This document shows, piece after piece, positions 34,760 through 43,865 of a DNA stretch of 64,000 nt. Position numbers and translations under genes: made by a program. The stretch is from Flavobacterium sp. N502540 (GTDB lineage Bacteria; Bacteroidota; Bacteroidia; Flavobacteriales; Flavobacteriaceae). The first letter of the stretch is position 1, and the number at the start of each line of letters is the position of its first letter. The DNA lies in the NCBI RefSeq assembly GCF_025947365.1, contig NZ_CP110012.1:4464001-4528000 (forward strand). Reading direction: 5' to 3'. The notes beneath the pieces are model-generated. The model was not told the DNA's origin and searched no databases. It worked only from the letters and a program-made list of their open reading frames with translations.

Positions 34760-35614
34760 TTAATTCCTGCTATCAGTAGATTTCACATGAATATCGTTTA
34801 CCAGATCATCAATTCTCTTGGCACTTTCACGCATCATCTCCAAATAGTTTAATAATTTATCATTGTCTGTATGCCCTTTCGAAACGTCAATAAGTTTAAG
34901 CACGGAGCTTACCGGTAATTTTAAATCCAGTGTCGTTCTGTGAATGAAATCATTATAATCTTTAGTAGCGGTTAGTGAACTGTACTTTGCAGAAGCCAGT
35001 TTCATGTTCTCTAATTCGTATTCGTCTGAAATTTTAGAAATGTGGTTTTGACTGTGTTCTTTAAAATAATACGCCCAATACCCGTTCATAAAAAACACCA
35101 CTGCCGCCAAAACAACATGAACAATAAAGGTTTCTACATCAAAATTAACCTGCGAAAAATACAATTGTAATCCTTTTGGGTCGTTGAAAACCTGATTTTG
35201 CAAATACGCCAAAGCCCCATGATGCAAGACCACCAAAAGTGTCAAAGGAATCTGAAGCTTCCAGTTTTGATAGATAATTAAAATCGTACTGGCAATAAAA
35301 ACGGTAAAATGCATCTCAAACAAACCATGCATTTGATAGATATACTGTGCCATAAATATAGCTAAAACAATAGCCAGCACATACTGATAAAAATTAGATT
35401 TTTTAAAGAAAAACTTTGCTGAATAGTACAACAGCAAATTTAAAACCCCTACTCCTGCTCCTATTTCAAACGTATCATATTTAAAAGCTAAAGCAATCCC
35501 AAACAGAAAATAAATCGCTAAAACATAATTGACAATGGTGTCCGATCGTTGGGTCATCGTAGACATGAAATTGTGCAAATAATCTTGTTCATTCAAACTG
35601 GCTCTTGTTTTCAT
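34760..35614 (-). CDS. Multi-helix membrane protein with a degenerate histidine-kinase dimerisation segment
   Basis: 284 residues. About six membrane helices between residues 25 and 195 are followed by a cytoplasmic helical tail. The tail DYNDFIHRTTLDLKLPVSSVLKLID resembles a HisKA H box (HD-L-K-x-P), but the phospho-acceptor position holds Leu (LDLKLP), and the protein ends at the second helix (YLEMMRESAKRIDDLVNDI) with no ATPase domain. It may be a sensor scaffold rather than a kinase. It lies between a thioredoxin-like gene and a PAS gene on one strand. Confidence 0.6.
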   Translation of the reverse strand: MKTRASLNEQDYLHNFMSTMTQRSDTIVNYVLAIYFLFGIALAFKYDTFEIGAGVGVLNLLLYYSAKFFFKKSNFYQYVLAIVLAIFMAQYIYQMHGLFEMHFTVFIASTILIIYQNWKLQIPLTLLVVLHHGALAYLQNQVFNDPKGLQLYFSQVNFDVETFIVHVVLAAVVFFMNGYWAYYFKEHSQNHISKISDEYELENMKLASAKYSSLTATKDYNDFIHRTTLDLKLPVSSVLKLIDVSKGHTDNDKLLNYLEMMRESAKRIDDLVNDIHVKSTDSRN

Positions 35615-35645
35615 AAATTAAAATGATTTTGGTTAAGAATTTGGT

Positions 35646-36248
35646 TTATTTATTGCATTTTGGTAACGAACATCCATAAGCTCTTAGAGCTAAAGCATCA
35701 AACGAAGGAGAATGATTTTGTTTCAATAAGGAATCAATTGCCATTTGAGCATAATTACTGTCAGCATTGGTACAATACCTGGTTTTATTATAGTTCCCGC
35801 GATAGTACAAATTCTGAGAATCGTCCAGAAGAACAGCTTGCGGGGTTGAGAAGACGCCACAGCTTTTCGCTAGTGCCGGATCGAAATAAACCGGAATTTT
35901 TGCATCAAATTTTTTCTGGATTTCGGCTATCGTGAAAGATCTCTCTTTGTTGAGCACCACAATTTTGAAATTAATCCGGTCGCCATACTTTTTAATGAGT
36001 TCTGAAACATGAGGAATGTTAAACCGAGAACAAGGACAATCGGGATTAAAGAAATGGATAAAAATGGGTTTTCGATCTGTCAAGCAGCATTTTAAATCAA
36101 TCTTACTTCCTACGGCTATCGCTTTGTAATTTTGAGGAACCGGCGTAGGCAGACTGTATTTAAATTCATTCTGCCAGAAGAGAAATGAGATAGCAACAAC
36201 CAACAATGCCATCCATAAACCAACAAGTAATTTTTTCAGCATAAACAA
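35646..36248 (-). CDS. Membrane-anchored thioredoxin-fold protein with a CPC motif
   Basis: 200 residues. An N-terminal membrane anchor (LLVGLWMALLVVAISFLFW) is followed by a thioredoxin-like domain facing the periplasm: FIHFFNPDCPCSRFNIPHV at the usual active-site position, and a cis-Pro loop CGVFSTPQAVLLD. The active site is Cys-Pro-Cys rather than CxxC. The tail ends RAYGCSLPKC with two further Cys. Probably a redox protein; partner unknown. It is the first gene of a reverse cluster with the pseudo-kinase and PAS genes (31-base gap). Confidence 0.65.
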   Translation of the reverse strand: MFMLKKLLVGLWMALLVVAISFLFWQNEFKYSLPTPVPQNYKAIAVGSKIDLKCCLTDRKPIFIHFFNPDCPCSRFNIPHVSELIKKYGDRINFKIVVLNKERSFTIAEIQKKFDAKIPVYFDPALAKSCGVFSTPQAVLLDDSQNLYYRGNYNKTRYCTNADSNYAQMAIDSLLKQNHSPSFDALALRAYGCSLPKCNK

Positions 36249-36845
36249 GTAAATTTGGGGTTGAAACTTAAAAAATGTCTAAACAATTGTTAACTACACT
36301 GTTTATTTATTTAACTATTTTAACTTTAAATCAAATAAAAAACCTACACATTTTAACGCTTAACCCTCAGATACATTATTATTCTCAAAAAAAACAGATC
36401 ATTTTGTTTAAGCCTATCAATGTTACGAATAAAATCGATAAAGTGCAAATAAAATCGGACAAAATGCATCGAAAAATATCTTTGTCGGATTTTTATGATT
36501 CGAGGAACCCGTAATTCTACCCTTTTTGTGGGTAAAACCACAGGAAAGAAGTTCTTAAAAGACCTAAACTTTAACTAATTGAACTCGTTGGGTGCGATTA
36601 TTTTTTAACAGATAAATCTCCAGATGTAATACTCACTAATAAGAGGTTTCTCTTATTTTGAACAAACAGAAGCTGCTATGATTTCTTTCAACATCCATTA
36701 AATAGGCATAAAATCGATGTTTCTATGTTTTAAATGATATTTTATATTGGTTACAATCAACGGGTTGATTAATTATTTTTATTTTTTTTAGTTCTGTATT
36801 AAACCTTGGTTCAGAAAAAGAGTCTAAGTTTAGTTTTATGTAATG

Positions 36846-36859
36846 TTTGTACGTACAAA
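36846..36859. promoter_or_regulatory. Palindromic candidate operator of the RND efflux operon
   Basis: TTTGTACGTACAAA is a perfect 14-base palindrome about 45 bases before the likely -7 box of the efflux operon, a shape suited to a dimeric repressor such as TetR. No regulator gene is adjacent. Confidence 0.45.
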
Positions 36860-36902
36860 TGTTAAATAAAAGCTAAGCTCTCCAGATTTCACAACAAAAA
36901 GT

Positions 36903-36910
36903 TAAATTTG
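36903..36910 (+). promoter_or_regulatory. Possible -7 box of the RND efflux operon
   Basis: TAAATTTG matches TAnnTTTG, 49 bases before the adaptor gene. No clear -33 TTG at the right distance. Confidence 0.35.
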
Positions 36911-36958
36911 TGTGCTTACTAAAAACATACACCAAAAAAATACCTTTACCTCAAGTTT

Positions 36959-38020
36959 ATGAAAGTAAAAAACTTAGTTTACGCCCTACTGATCATTGTA
37001 TTAGGAGGTTTTATTGCCTACAGAGTCGTGTCGAATAAAAAGAAAAACGACGAATCGAAAAAGTTTGGAGACAAAGACACTCCTACTACAGTAACCGGAA
37101 TAGTTGTTAAAACCGCTACCTTCGACAACAACCTGTCACTATCAGGTTCTATTGAAGCCAATGAACAAATTGAGATTCGAAGTGAAGTTTCCGGAATTGT
37201 TGAAGGAATTTATTTCAATGAAGGCAGTTTTGTAAACAAAGGACAGGTACTTTTTAAAGTAAATGACATCGAACTAAAAGCGCAACTCAGACAAGCCGTA
37301 ACCCGTGAAGGTCTGGCTGCGGAAAATGAGAGACGAGCAAAATTATTGCTTCAGAAGGAAGCTATCAGTCAGGAAGAATTTGACGTTGCGAAAGCCGATC
37401 ATGCCTCTGCACAGGCGCAAAGTCAGCTGATCAGAGCTCAAATCGCTAAAACTTCAGTTAAAGCTCCATTCTCAGGAAAAGTTGGTTTGCGTTCAATTTC
37501 TCCGGGAACCTACATCACTCCTACCGTTCTGGTTGCAAAACTGGTAAATACCGGTAAACTAAAAATTACATTTTCGATACCTGAAAAATATGCCGCACAA
37601 GTAAAATCGGGATCTGTTATCGATTTTAGCGTTTCAGGTTCTGATAAAGTCTATACAGCAAAAATATACGCCATCGAACCGGAAGTCGAAGTAGCTACAC
37701 GTACACTACAAGTTCGTGCTATTGCGGATAATGTTGACGGAAAGCTTTTCCCGGGAACTTTTGCGGATGTCAAACTACCTCTAAACATTGTAAAAGATGC
37801 TATTGTAGTGCCTTCAGAAGCTATAATTCCGGTACAGAGCGGTAAAAAGGTATACATTGCTAATATGGGTAAAGCCAAAGAAGTTATGGTTGACGCTACG
37901 ACAAGAACAGACTCTTCTATTTTAATTCTGTCAGGATTAAAGGCCGGAGATACTCTGATTACCAGTGGCGTAATGTCTCTTAAAAATGAAGCACCAATAA
38001 AAGTGAATGTAAAAAAATAG
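36959..38020 (+). CDS. RND efflux periplasmic adaptor (membrane-fusion) protein
   Basis: 353 residues. The N-terminal hydrophobic anchor VYALLIIVLGGFIAYRVV has no lipobox. Then come a split lipoyl domain (IEIRSEVSGIVEGIYFNEGSFV), a short helical hairpin, the second lipoyl half (VKAPFSGKVGLRSISPGTYI), beta-barrel and membrane-proximal domains. It bridges the inner-membrane pump and the outer-membrane channel encoded next. First gene of a three-gene efflux operon. Confidence 0.9.
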   Translation: MKVKNLVYALLIIVLGGFIAYRVVSNKKKNDESKKFGDKDTPTTVTGIVVKTATFDNNLSLSGSIEANEQIEIRSEVSGIVEGIYFNEGSFVNKGQVLFKVNDIELKAQLRQAVTREGLAAENERRAKLLLQKEAISQEEFDVAKADHASAQAQSQLIRAQIAKTSVKAPFSGKVGLRSISPGTYITPTVLVAKLVNTGKLKITFSIPEKYAAQVKSGSVIDFSVSGSDKVYTAKIYAIEPEVEVATRTLQVRAIADNVDGKLFPGTFADVKLPLNIVKDAIVVPSEAIIPVQSGKKVYIANMGKAKEVMVDATTRTDSSILILSGLKAGDTLITSGVMSLKNEAPIKVNVKK

Positions 38021-38173
38021 AAGATGTGAAATGTATGTTGTTAGTTGTAAAATGTATGACGTCTAACGTGACCATTAACACGCTCCAATCTATTTTCTTT
38101 ATTCTTATGACTCTTTTTTTCTGCTTATTCAAAAAAAAACTAAAATCTAAACTCTAAAATCATAAATAACATT

Positions 38174-41100
38174 ATGAGTTTATCAACAACCAGTATAAAA
38201 AGACCTGTTTTAACCATCGTACTGAATCTTTTAATTATTCTGTTCGGTTTCATTGGTTATACCTTTTTAGGTGTTAGGGAATTTCCTTCGATCGACCCTG
38301 CGCAGGTTTCTATCCGAACCAATTATACCGGAGCTAACTCCGACATTATAGAATCTCAGATTACAGAGCCTCTTGAAAAAGCGGTCAACGCAATCGATGG
38401 GATTCGAAACATAACTTCTTCCAGTAATCAGGGAAGCAGTAACATCACCATTGAATTTAATCTGGACAAAAATCTGGAAGAAGCAGCAAACGACGTTCGT
38501 GATAAAGTTTCTCAGGCCATCAGAAGTTTGCCTCAGGATATCGACGCCCCGCCGGTAGTCTCCAAAGCAGATGCCGACAGTGATGCTATTATTTCGATGA
38601 CGGTACAAAGTGACACCAGAAGTTCTCTGGAATTGAGTGATTATGCCGAAAATGTGATTTCACAACGTTTGGAAACTATTCCCGGAGTCAGCGGTGTTCA
38701 AATATGGGGGCAAAAACGCTACGCCATGCGTTTATGGATTGATCCTGTAAAACTTACCGCTTATAAATGTACTGTATCTGATGTTCGTAATGCCTTAAAT
38801 GCTCAAAATGTTGAATTACCTTCAGGAAAACTAACCGGAAACAATACCGAATTAACTGTAAAAACGGTTGGTAACCTTTCAAAACCGGAAGAATTCAACA
38901 ACATTATCATTCGTACCAATGGAGATAAAATTGTTCGTTTAAGCGATATTGGAGGAGCCGAATTAGGTCCTGAAAACATCGAAACAAAGCTTAGTCAATC
39001 CGGTTTACCTATGATTGGTCTTGCTATAGTACCGATGCCGGGAGCCAACTATCTGGATATTTCATCTGAATTTTATAAAAAGTATGAAGCCTTAAAAAAG
39101 GATCTTCCAAAAGATATTAAACTTAATATTGCCTTGGACAATACGATCTTTGTAAAAAAATCAGTACTAGAAGTAGCCGAAACTTTAGGGATATCGATTA
39201 TTTTGGTAATCATTATTATTTATTTGTTTTTCAGAGACTGGGCCATTGCATTTAGACCATTAATTGATATTCCCGTTTCGTTGATTGCGACGTTTTTCAT
39301 TATGTGGCTTTTTGGGTTCTCGATCAACGTATTGACTTTGCTTGCAATTGTTTTAGCCACCGGTCTGGTGGTCGACGACGGAATTGTAGTGACCGAGAAT
39401 ATCTTCAAAAAAGTAGAAGAAGGCATGTCGCCAATTGAAGCCGCGATTAAAGGATCTAATGAAATATTCTATGCCGTAATCTCAATTTCTGTAACCCTTG
39501 CGGCCGTATTTTTGCCGGTAATATTTTTAGAAGGATTTGTCGGCCGACTCTTTAGGGAATTTGGCGTCGTCATTGGAGCTGCCGTTTTAATCTCGGCTTT
39601 TGTATCTCTGACTTTAACACCAATGCTAAATGCCTATTTGATGAAAGGCGGAGAACAGAAAAAATCTAAATTCTACGTAAAAACCGAACCTTTCTTTGAG
39701 AAACTAAACAGCGGTTATGCCGACTCTTTGAATCGGTTTATCGCAAAAAAATGGCTTAGTTTCCCTATTCTGATTGCTTGTTTTGGATTGATCTATTTGT
39801 TTTTCACCATACTGCCAAAAGAAACTGCACCTTATGACGATCGTAGTTCTGTGACCATGCGTATGACTACTCCTGAAGGATCCTCTTACGAATATACGGA
39901 TCGTTTTATGCAGGAGATTTCCAGATTGGTAGACGACTCTATTCCGGAGAAAAAAGTGAGTCTGGTTATCACTGCACCGGGCTTTGGAGCTTCGGCCACT
40001 AACTCTGGTTTTATCAGACTTTCATTAGTCGAACCGGATCAGAGAAAGAGATCTCAGAAAGATATTGCGGATCAATTGACCAAAATGACCAAACGTTACC
40101 CTGATGCTAAAACATCCGTAATTCAACAGCCAACCATTGCGGTAAACCGTCGTGGAGGATTACCGATTCAGTATATTATTCAGGCTCCGAATTTTGAGAA
40201 ACTGAGAGAAAAAATTCCGGTTTTTATGGAAGAAGTCGGCAAAAGTGACGTTTTCTCGGTTACCGATGTGAATTTAAAATTCAACAAACCCGAAATCAAC
40301 GTAAGTATTGATCGTGAAAAAGCAGAAAGTTTAGGGATTTCGATCCTTGACATCGCACAAACGTTACAGCTTTCTTTAAGTGGTCAGCGTTTTGGATATT
40401 TCATTAAAAACGGAAAACAATATCAGGTAATTGGTCAGTTTGATCAAAAAGACCGTTCGAAACCTCTGGATCTGACTTCAATGTTTGTAAAAAATAAAAG
40501 TGGAGAATTGATTCAGATGGACAACGTGGTTAAAATTGAAGAACAAAGTAATCCGCCTCAATTGTACCACAACAACCGTTATATGTCGGCAACAGTTTCT
40601 GCAGGTTTGGCACCGGGAAAAAGTATTAGCGACGGTATTCAGGAGATGGACAGAATTAAAGCAAAAGTACTTAACGATACTTTTACCACTGATTTAAGTG
40701 GAGAATCGAGAGACTTTGTTGAAAGTAGTTCAAATACTTCTTTCGCCTTCGGATTGGCTTTATTACTAATCTTTTTAATTCTTGCAGCACAGTTTGAGAG
40801 TTTTATCGATCCGCTTATCATCATCTTAACCGTACCAATGGCGGTTGCCGGAGCGTTATTTTCACTATGGCTCTTCAATCAGACCTGGAATATCTTTAGC
40901 CAGATCGGAACGGTAATGCTTATCGGATTGGTGACGAAAAATGGTATTTTGATCGTGGAATTTGCCAATCAGCTACGCGAACAGGGAAAACCAAAACTGG
41001 AAGCTATTTTAGAAGCCTCAGAAGCCCGTTTGCGTCCAATTTTAATGACAAGTTTGGCGATTGCTTTAGGAGCTTTGCCAATTGCAATGTCACTTGGTGC

Positions 41101-41269
41101 TGCTTCCACGAGTAGAATTGGTATGGGGGTTGTAATTGTTGGAGGAACCATTTTTTCGTTGGCCTTAACCCTATTTGTGATTCCTGCTATTTATTTAATG
41201 TGGTCTAAAGCAAGAAAACATTATCCTGAATTTGATCATATCGATGAATATGAAAGAAATACGAAATAA
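38174..41269 (+). CDS. RND multidrug efflux permease
   Basis: 1031 residues, the usual size, with twelve expected membrane helices. The start SLSTTSIKRPVLTIVLNLLI, the TM4 proton-relay segment ATGLVVDDGIVVTENI with adjacent Asp residues, and FLPVIFLEGFVGRLFREFG identify the AcrB/HAE1-type family. The C-terminal half has the repeat counterpart (LIGLVTKNGILIVEFANQL). It exports drugs or metabolites with proton influx; substrate not predictable. It lies 153 bases after the adaptor. Confidence 0.94.
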   Translation: MSLSTTSIKRPVLTIVLNLLIILFGFIGYTFLGVREFPSIDPAQVSIRTNYTGANSDIIESQITEPLEKAVNAIDGIRNITSSSNQGSSNITIEFNLDKNLEEAANDVRDKVSQAIRSLPQDIDAPPVVSKADADSDAIISMTVQSDTRSSLELSDYAENVISQRLETIPGVSGVQIWGQKRYAMRLWIDPVKLTAYKCTVSDVRNALNAQNVELPSGKLTGNNTELTVKTVGNLSKPEEFNNIIIRTNGDKIVRLSDIGGAELGPENIETKLSQSGLPMIGLAIVPMPGANYLDISSEFYKKYEALKKDLPKDIKLNIALDNTIFVKKSVLEVAETLGISIILVIIIIYLFFRDWAIAFRPLIDIPVSLIATFFIMWLFGFSINVLTLLAIVLATGLVVDDGIVVTENIFKKVEEGMSPIEAAIKGSNEIFYAVISISVTLAAVFLPVIFLEGFVGRLFREFGVVIGAAVLISAFVSLTLTPMLNAYLMKGGEQKKSKFYVKTEPFFEKLNSGYADSLNRFIAKKWLSFPILIACFGLIYLFFTILPKETAPYDDRSSVTMRMTTPEGSSYEYTDRFMQEISRLVDDSIPEKKVSLVITAPGFGASATNSGFIRLSLVEPDQRKRSQKDIADQLTKMTKRYPDAKTSVIQQPTIAVNRRGGLPIQYIIQAPNFEKLREKIPVFMEEVGKSDVFSVTDVNLKFNKPEINVSIDREKAESLGISILDIAQTLQLSLSGQRFGYFIKNGKQYQVIGQFDQKDRSKPLDLTSMFVKNKSGELIQMDNVVKIEEQSNPPQLYHNNRYMSATVSAGLAPGKSISDGIQEMDRIKAKVLNDTFTTDLSGESRDFVESSSNTSFAFGLALLLIFLILAAQFESFIDPLIIILTVPMAVAGALFSLWLFNQTWNIFSQIGTVMLIGLVTKNGILIVEFANQLREQGKPKLEAILEASEARLRPILMTSLAIALGALPIAMSLGAASTSRIGMGVVIVGGTIFSLALTLFVIPAIYLMWSKARKHYPEFDHIDEYERNTK

Positions 41270-41346
41270 TTGATATAAAATCTGAAACCATATAGAAGCT
41301 GCGAATCTCTTCTAAAAAAGTCGAGTCGCAGCTAATCCTTCATCAC

Positions 41347-42657
41347 ATGAAAGCTAAAATAATAGTAACAAGTCTCGTTTTATTGTTGTTCTGTACAGCA
41401 AAAATCAGTGCGCAGAAAGTCTTAACCATCGAAGATGCCATGACGATCGCCTTAGAGAATAATTTCGAAATTAAGATTGCCAAAAACAGCCTTAAAATAA
41501 GCGAAACCAATGTAACAGTTGGAAACGCCGGAATGCTGCCAAGAGCTACAGCTTCGGTAACCGACAACAACAGTGTTACCAACTCGTCACAAACACGTCA
41601 GGACGGAACCACAACCTCTTTAAGAAATGCCAAAAATAACAGTTTAGCCTACGGTGTTAGTTTGGGATGGACCGTTTTTGACGGAATGAAAATGTTTGCC
41701 AAACTGGATCAGCTTAAAGAACTGCAAAAACTGGGTGATTCTGAAATGAAAAGAGTAATATTGATCAAAATCGGACAGGTCAACAGCGCTTACTTTGATT
41801 TGGTACAGCAACAGCAACAATTGTCTGCATTAGACACTACAATTGTAATTTCGAAACAAAGATTAACATTGGCACAAAACCGTTTCAGCATTGGAAAAGC
41901 ATCAAAGCTGGAAGTTTTAAACGCTCAGGTTGATTTAAATTCCGATCAGGTTGCTTTGCTGAGACAAAAAGAATCCTATGCCAATGCTAAAATCTTGCTC
42001 AACCAATATTTGGCACGTGATCCTAAAATAAATTTTACCGTAACCAATGTAGTTGCTGTAGATAATAAACTCGTTTTGGTTGATTTAATAGAATTGGCTC
42101 ACAAACAAAATCCCGCTTTAGAATCTCAGATTATCAACAAACGTATTGCCGAACTTCAGCTTAAACAAGTAAAAGCAGATCGTTATCCGGTGGTAAACCT
42201 GACTTCAGGATATAACTTTAATGAAAGTCAGTCCAGTCTTGGATTTACAAGTCAGAACTCTTCTAAAGGTTTTAACTATGGCTTTAATGCCACTTTAAAT
42301 ATTTTTGACGGGTTCAATCAACACCGAAATGAAAAGGTTGCGAAACTGCAGATCGAAAACTCACAAATTGCGATTGAACAGCAAAACATGATCCTGGATA
42401 CTCAGTTAAGCACCGCTTTTCAAACGTATTTAACCAATTTAGAATTGATTGGACTAGAAGAAGACAACGTAACGATTGCCAAACAAAATTTAGATATTAC
42501 TTTAGATAAATTCAGAATTGGAACTATCACAACGCTGGATTTCAGAACAGCTCAATTAAACTATGTAAATGCTAAAGTACGCTATAGCAATGCGCAGTTT
42601 CAGGCAAAATTATCTGAGATTGCTTTGAAAGAATTGGCCGGGAATATCAATTTTTAA
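41347..42657 (+). CDS. TolC-family outer-membrane efflux channel
   Basis: 436 residues. Signal peptide MKAKIIVTSLVLLLFCTAKISAQ. Two repeats of long helices and strands, each beginning with TolC-type phrases (LTIEDAMTIALENNFEIKIA; IELAHKQNPALESQIINKRI) and ending in the AQLNYVNAKVRYSNAQFQAKL region. It forms the outer-membrane exit duct for the pump just upstream. Confidence 0.92.
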   Translation: MKAKIIVTSLVLLLFCTAKISAQKVLTIEDAMTIALENNFEIKIAKNSLKISETNVTVGNAGMLPRATASVTDNNSVTNSSQTRQDGTTTSLRNAKNNSLAYGVSLGWTVFDGMKMFAKLDQLKELQKLGDSEMKRVILIKIGQVNSAYFDLVQQQQQLSALDTTIVISKQRLTLAQNRFSIGKASKLEVLNAQVDLNSDQVALLRQKESYANAKILLNQYLARDPKINFTVTNVVAVDNKLVLVDLIELAHKQNPALESQIINKRIAELQLKQVKADRYPVVNLTSGYNFNESQSSLGFTSQNSSKGFNYGFNATLNIFDGFNQHRNEKVAKLQIENSQIAIEQQNMILDTQLSTAFQTYLTNLELIGLEEDNVTIAKQNLDITLDKFRIGTITTLDFRTAQLNYVNAKVRYSNAQFQAKLSEIALKELAGNINF

Positions 42658-42684
42658 AGTAAATTTGTTTCAAAACAAGTCTAA

Positions 42685-43548
42685 ATGATCTCATACAACA
42701 CCAAAGATTGGTTCGCTTTTATTTTTCACTTTCATAAATCGGATACCGTTAGAAAACTACTTCCAATCATGATTGCGATCGGAATTTATTCTTCGATTGT
42801 TGGATATTTGGAAGTCTCGTATTTTAAAATTGGTAAAAACGACTATATCCACAACATCCCGATCATGCACGGGATGTTGGGTTTTGTAATCTCATTATTA
42901 TTGGTTTTCCGAACTAATACGGCCTACGATCGTTGGTGGGAAGGCCGGAAACTTTGGGGAGGTCTTGTGAACAACAGCCGAAATCTGGCCATTAAACTTT
43001 CGGCGATGCTGAAAGAGGAAAACGATAAAAAATTCTTCAGAAAATTTATTCCTGCCTACGCTTCCGTATTGCACAAACACCTGCACGATTCCGATACCGG
43101 AAAGCAGCTTTTTGAAGATGTAGATTTAGAAATTGATCATCACAAACACAAACCGAATCAGGTTAAAAGAATAATTTTTCAAAAAATAAACGATCTGTAC
43201 GAAGATAAAAAAATCAGCGGAGAACAGCTTATTATTTTAAACGAAGAGTTACAATCATTTACAGACATCTGCGGCGCGTGCGAGCGAATCAAAAATACCC
43301 CTATTCCCTACTCTTACAGCGCTTTTATTAAGAAGTTTATCTTTTTTTATACGATGACACTGCCTTTTGGTTATTCGGTAAGTTTGGGGTATTATGTGGC
43401 TCCGGTTGTGGTTTTTATCTTTTATGTACTGGCAAGTTTGGAACTTATTGCCGAAGAAATCGAAGATCCGTTTGGCGATGATGAAAATGATTTGCCAACA
43501 AAAAAGATCTCTGAAAATATCAAAAAACACATTGAAGAGTTAATTTGA
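42685..43548 (+). CDS. Bestrophin-family anion channel
   Basis: 287 residues. The family signature LLVFRTNTAYDRWWEGRKLWGGLVNNSRNLA, given here in part, lies near residues 72-100; a second membrane pair (FFYTMTLPFGYSVSLGYYV, VVVFIFYVLASLELIAEEIE) ends in the acidic EDPFGDDEND loop conserved in bestrophins. Bacterial members are pentameric ion channels. Its position 27 bases after the TolC gene suggests read-through from the efflux operon. Confidence 0.9.
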   Translation: MISYNTKDWFAFIFHFHKSDTVRKLLPIMIAIGIYSSIVGYLEVSYFKIGKNDYIHNIPIMHGMLGFVISLLLVFRTNTAYDRWWEGRKLWGGLVNNSRNLAIKLSAMLKEENDKKFFRKFIPAYASVLHKHLHDSDTGKQLFEDVDLEIDHHKHKPNQVKRIIFQKINDLYEDKKISGEQLIILNEELQSFTDICGACERIKNTPIPYSYSAFIKKFIFFYTMTLPFGYSVSLGYYVAPVVVFIFYVLASLELIAEEIEDPFGDDENDLPTKKISENIKKHIEELI

Positions 43549-43865
43549 TCAAATAACAGCATAAGTACTTAAAAACTTACCCTATAAAATTCTGCAAAAA
43601 AACTAAACAGATAGAGACATAGTTTTTATCTACTGAGAAAACATATAAAAGAAATACATTTCTGTCACATAAGCTATGATGCGATTTACTCCAAGTGAAA
43701 CGCCTCATTTGAAGATGTAAAACTATGTTTCTCTGTGTTAAAAAGAAACTTACATATTCTAAAATTTCTCCCTGAAAGAATAGCCCGAAAAAAGCAAATA
43801 AATTGTTTCTTACTACAATGTGCAATTCTTATATTTGTAACCTCATACAAGAATAAAAAAGCAAA
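43549..43865. other. Intergenic gap with a facing repeat, before pheT
   Basis: 317 bases. An imperfect inverted repeat (CAGATAGAGACATAGTTTTTA at 43608-43628 against the reverse of 43718-43737) brackets about 90 bases. A -7 box (TATATTTG, 43830-43837) precedes pheT. The open frames here look accidental. Confidence 0.6.
43830..43837 (+). promoter_or_regulatory. -7 box for pheT
   Basis: TATATTTG matches TAnnTTTG, 28 bases before the ATG; a TTG at 43804 gives a long, 23-base spacer. Confidence 0.45.

Larger units (their letters stand above)
36249..36958. other. Long non-coding gap upstream of the RND efflux operon
   Basis: About 710 bases. It contains a small hairpin (AATAAGAG/CTCTTATT, 36638-36657), a 14-base palindrome at 36846-36859 and a -7-type box at 36903-36910. 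A 79-codon open frame at 36275-36514 is made of low-complexity, AT-driven residues; I do not regard it as a gene. The length leaves room for a small RNA or complex regulation, for which I have no direct evidence. Confidence 0.5.

Noticed and set aside
36275..36514. 79-codon forward open frame before the efflux operon, with a TAnnTTTG match upstream
   Set aside because: Residue content (Ile, Leu, Asn, Lys, Gln) mirrors raw AT-rich DNA and no fold or conserved motif is visible; the -7 match is likely chance.
43577..43825. 82-codon reverse open frame before pheT
   Set aside because: Covers an inverted repeat and has no plausible start signal or protein features.
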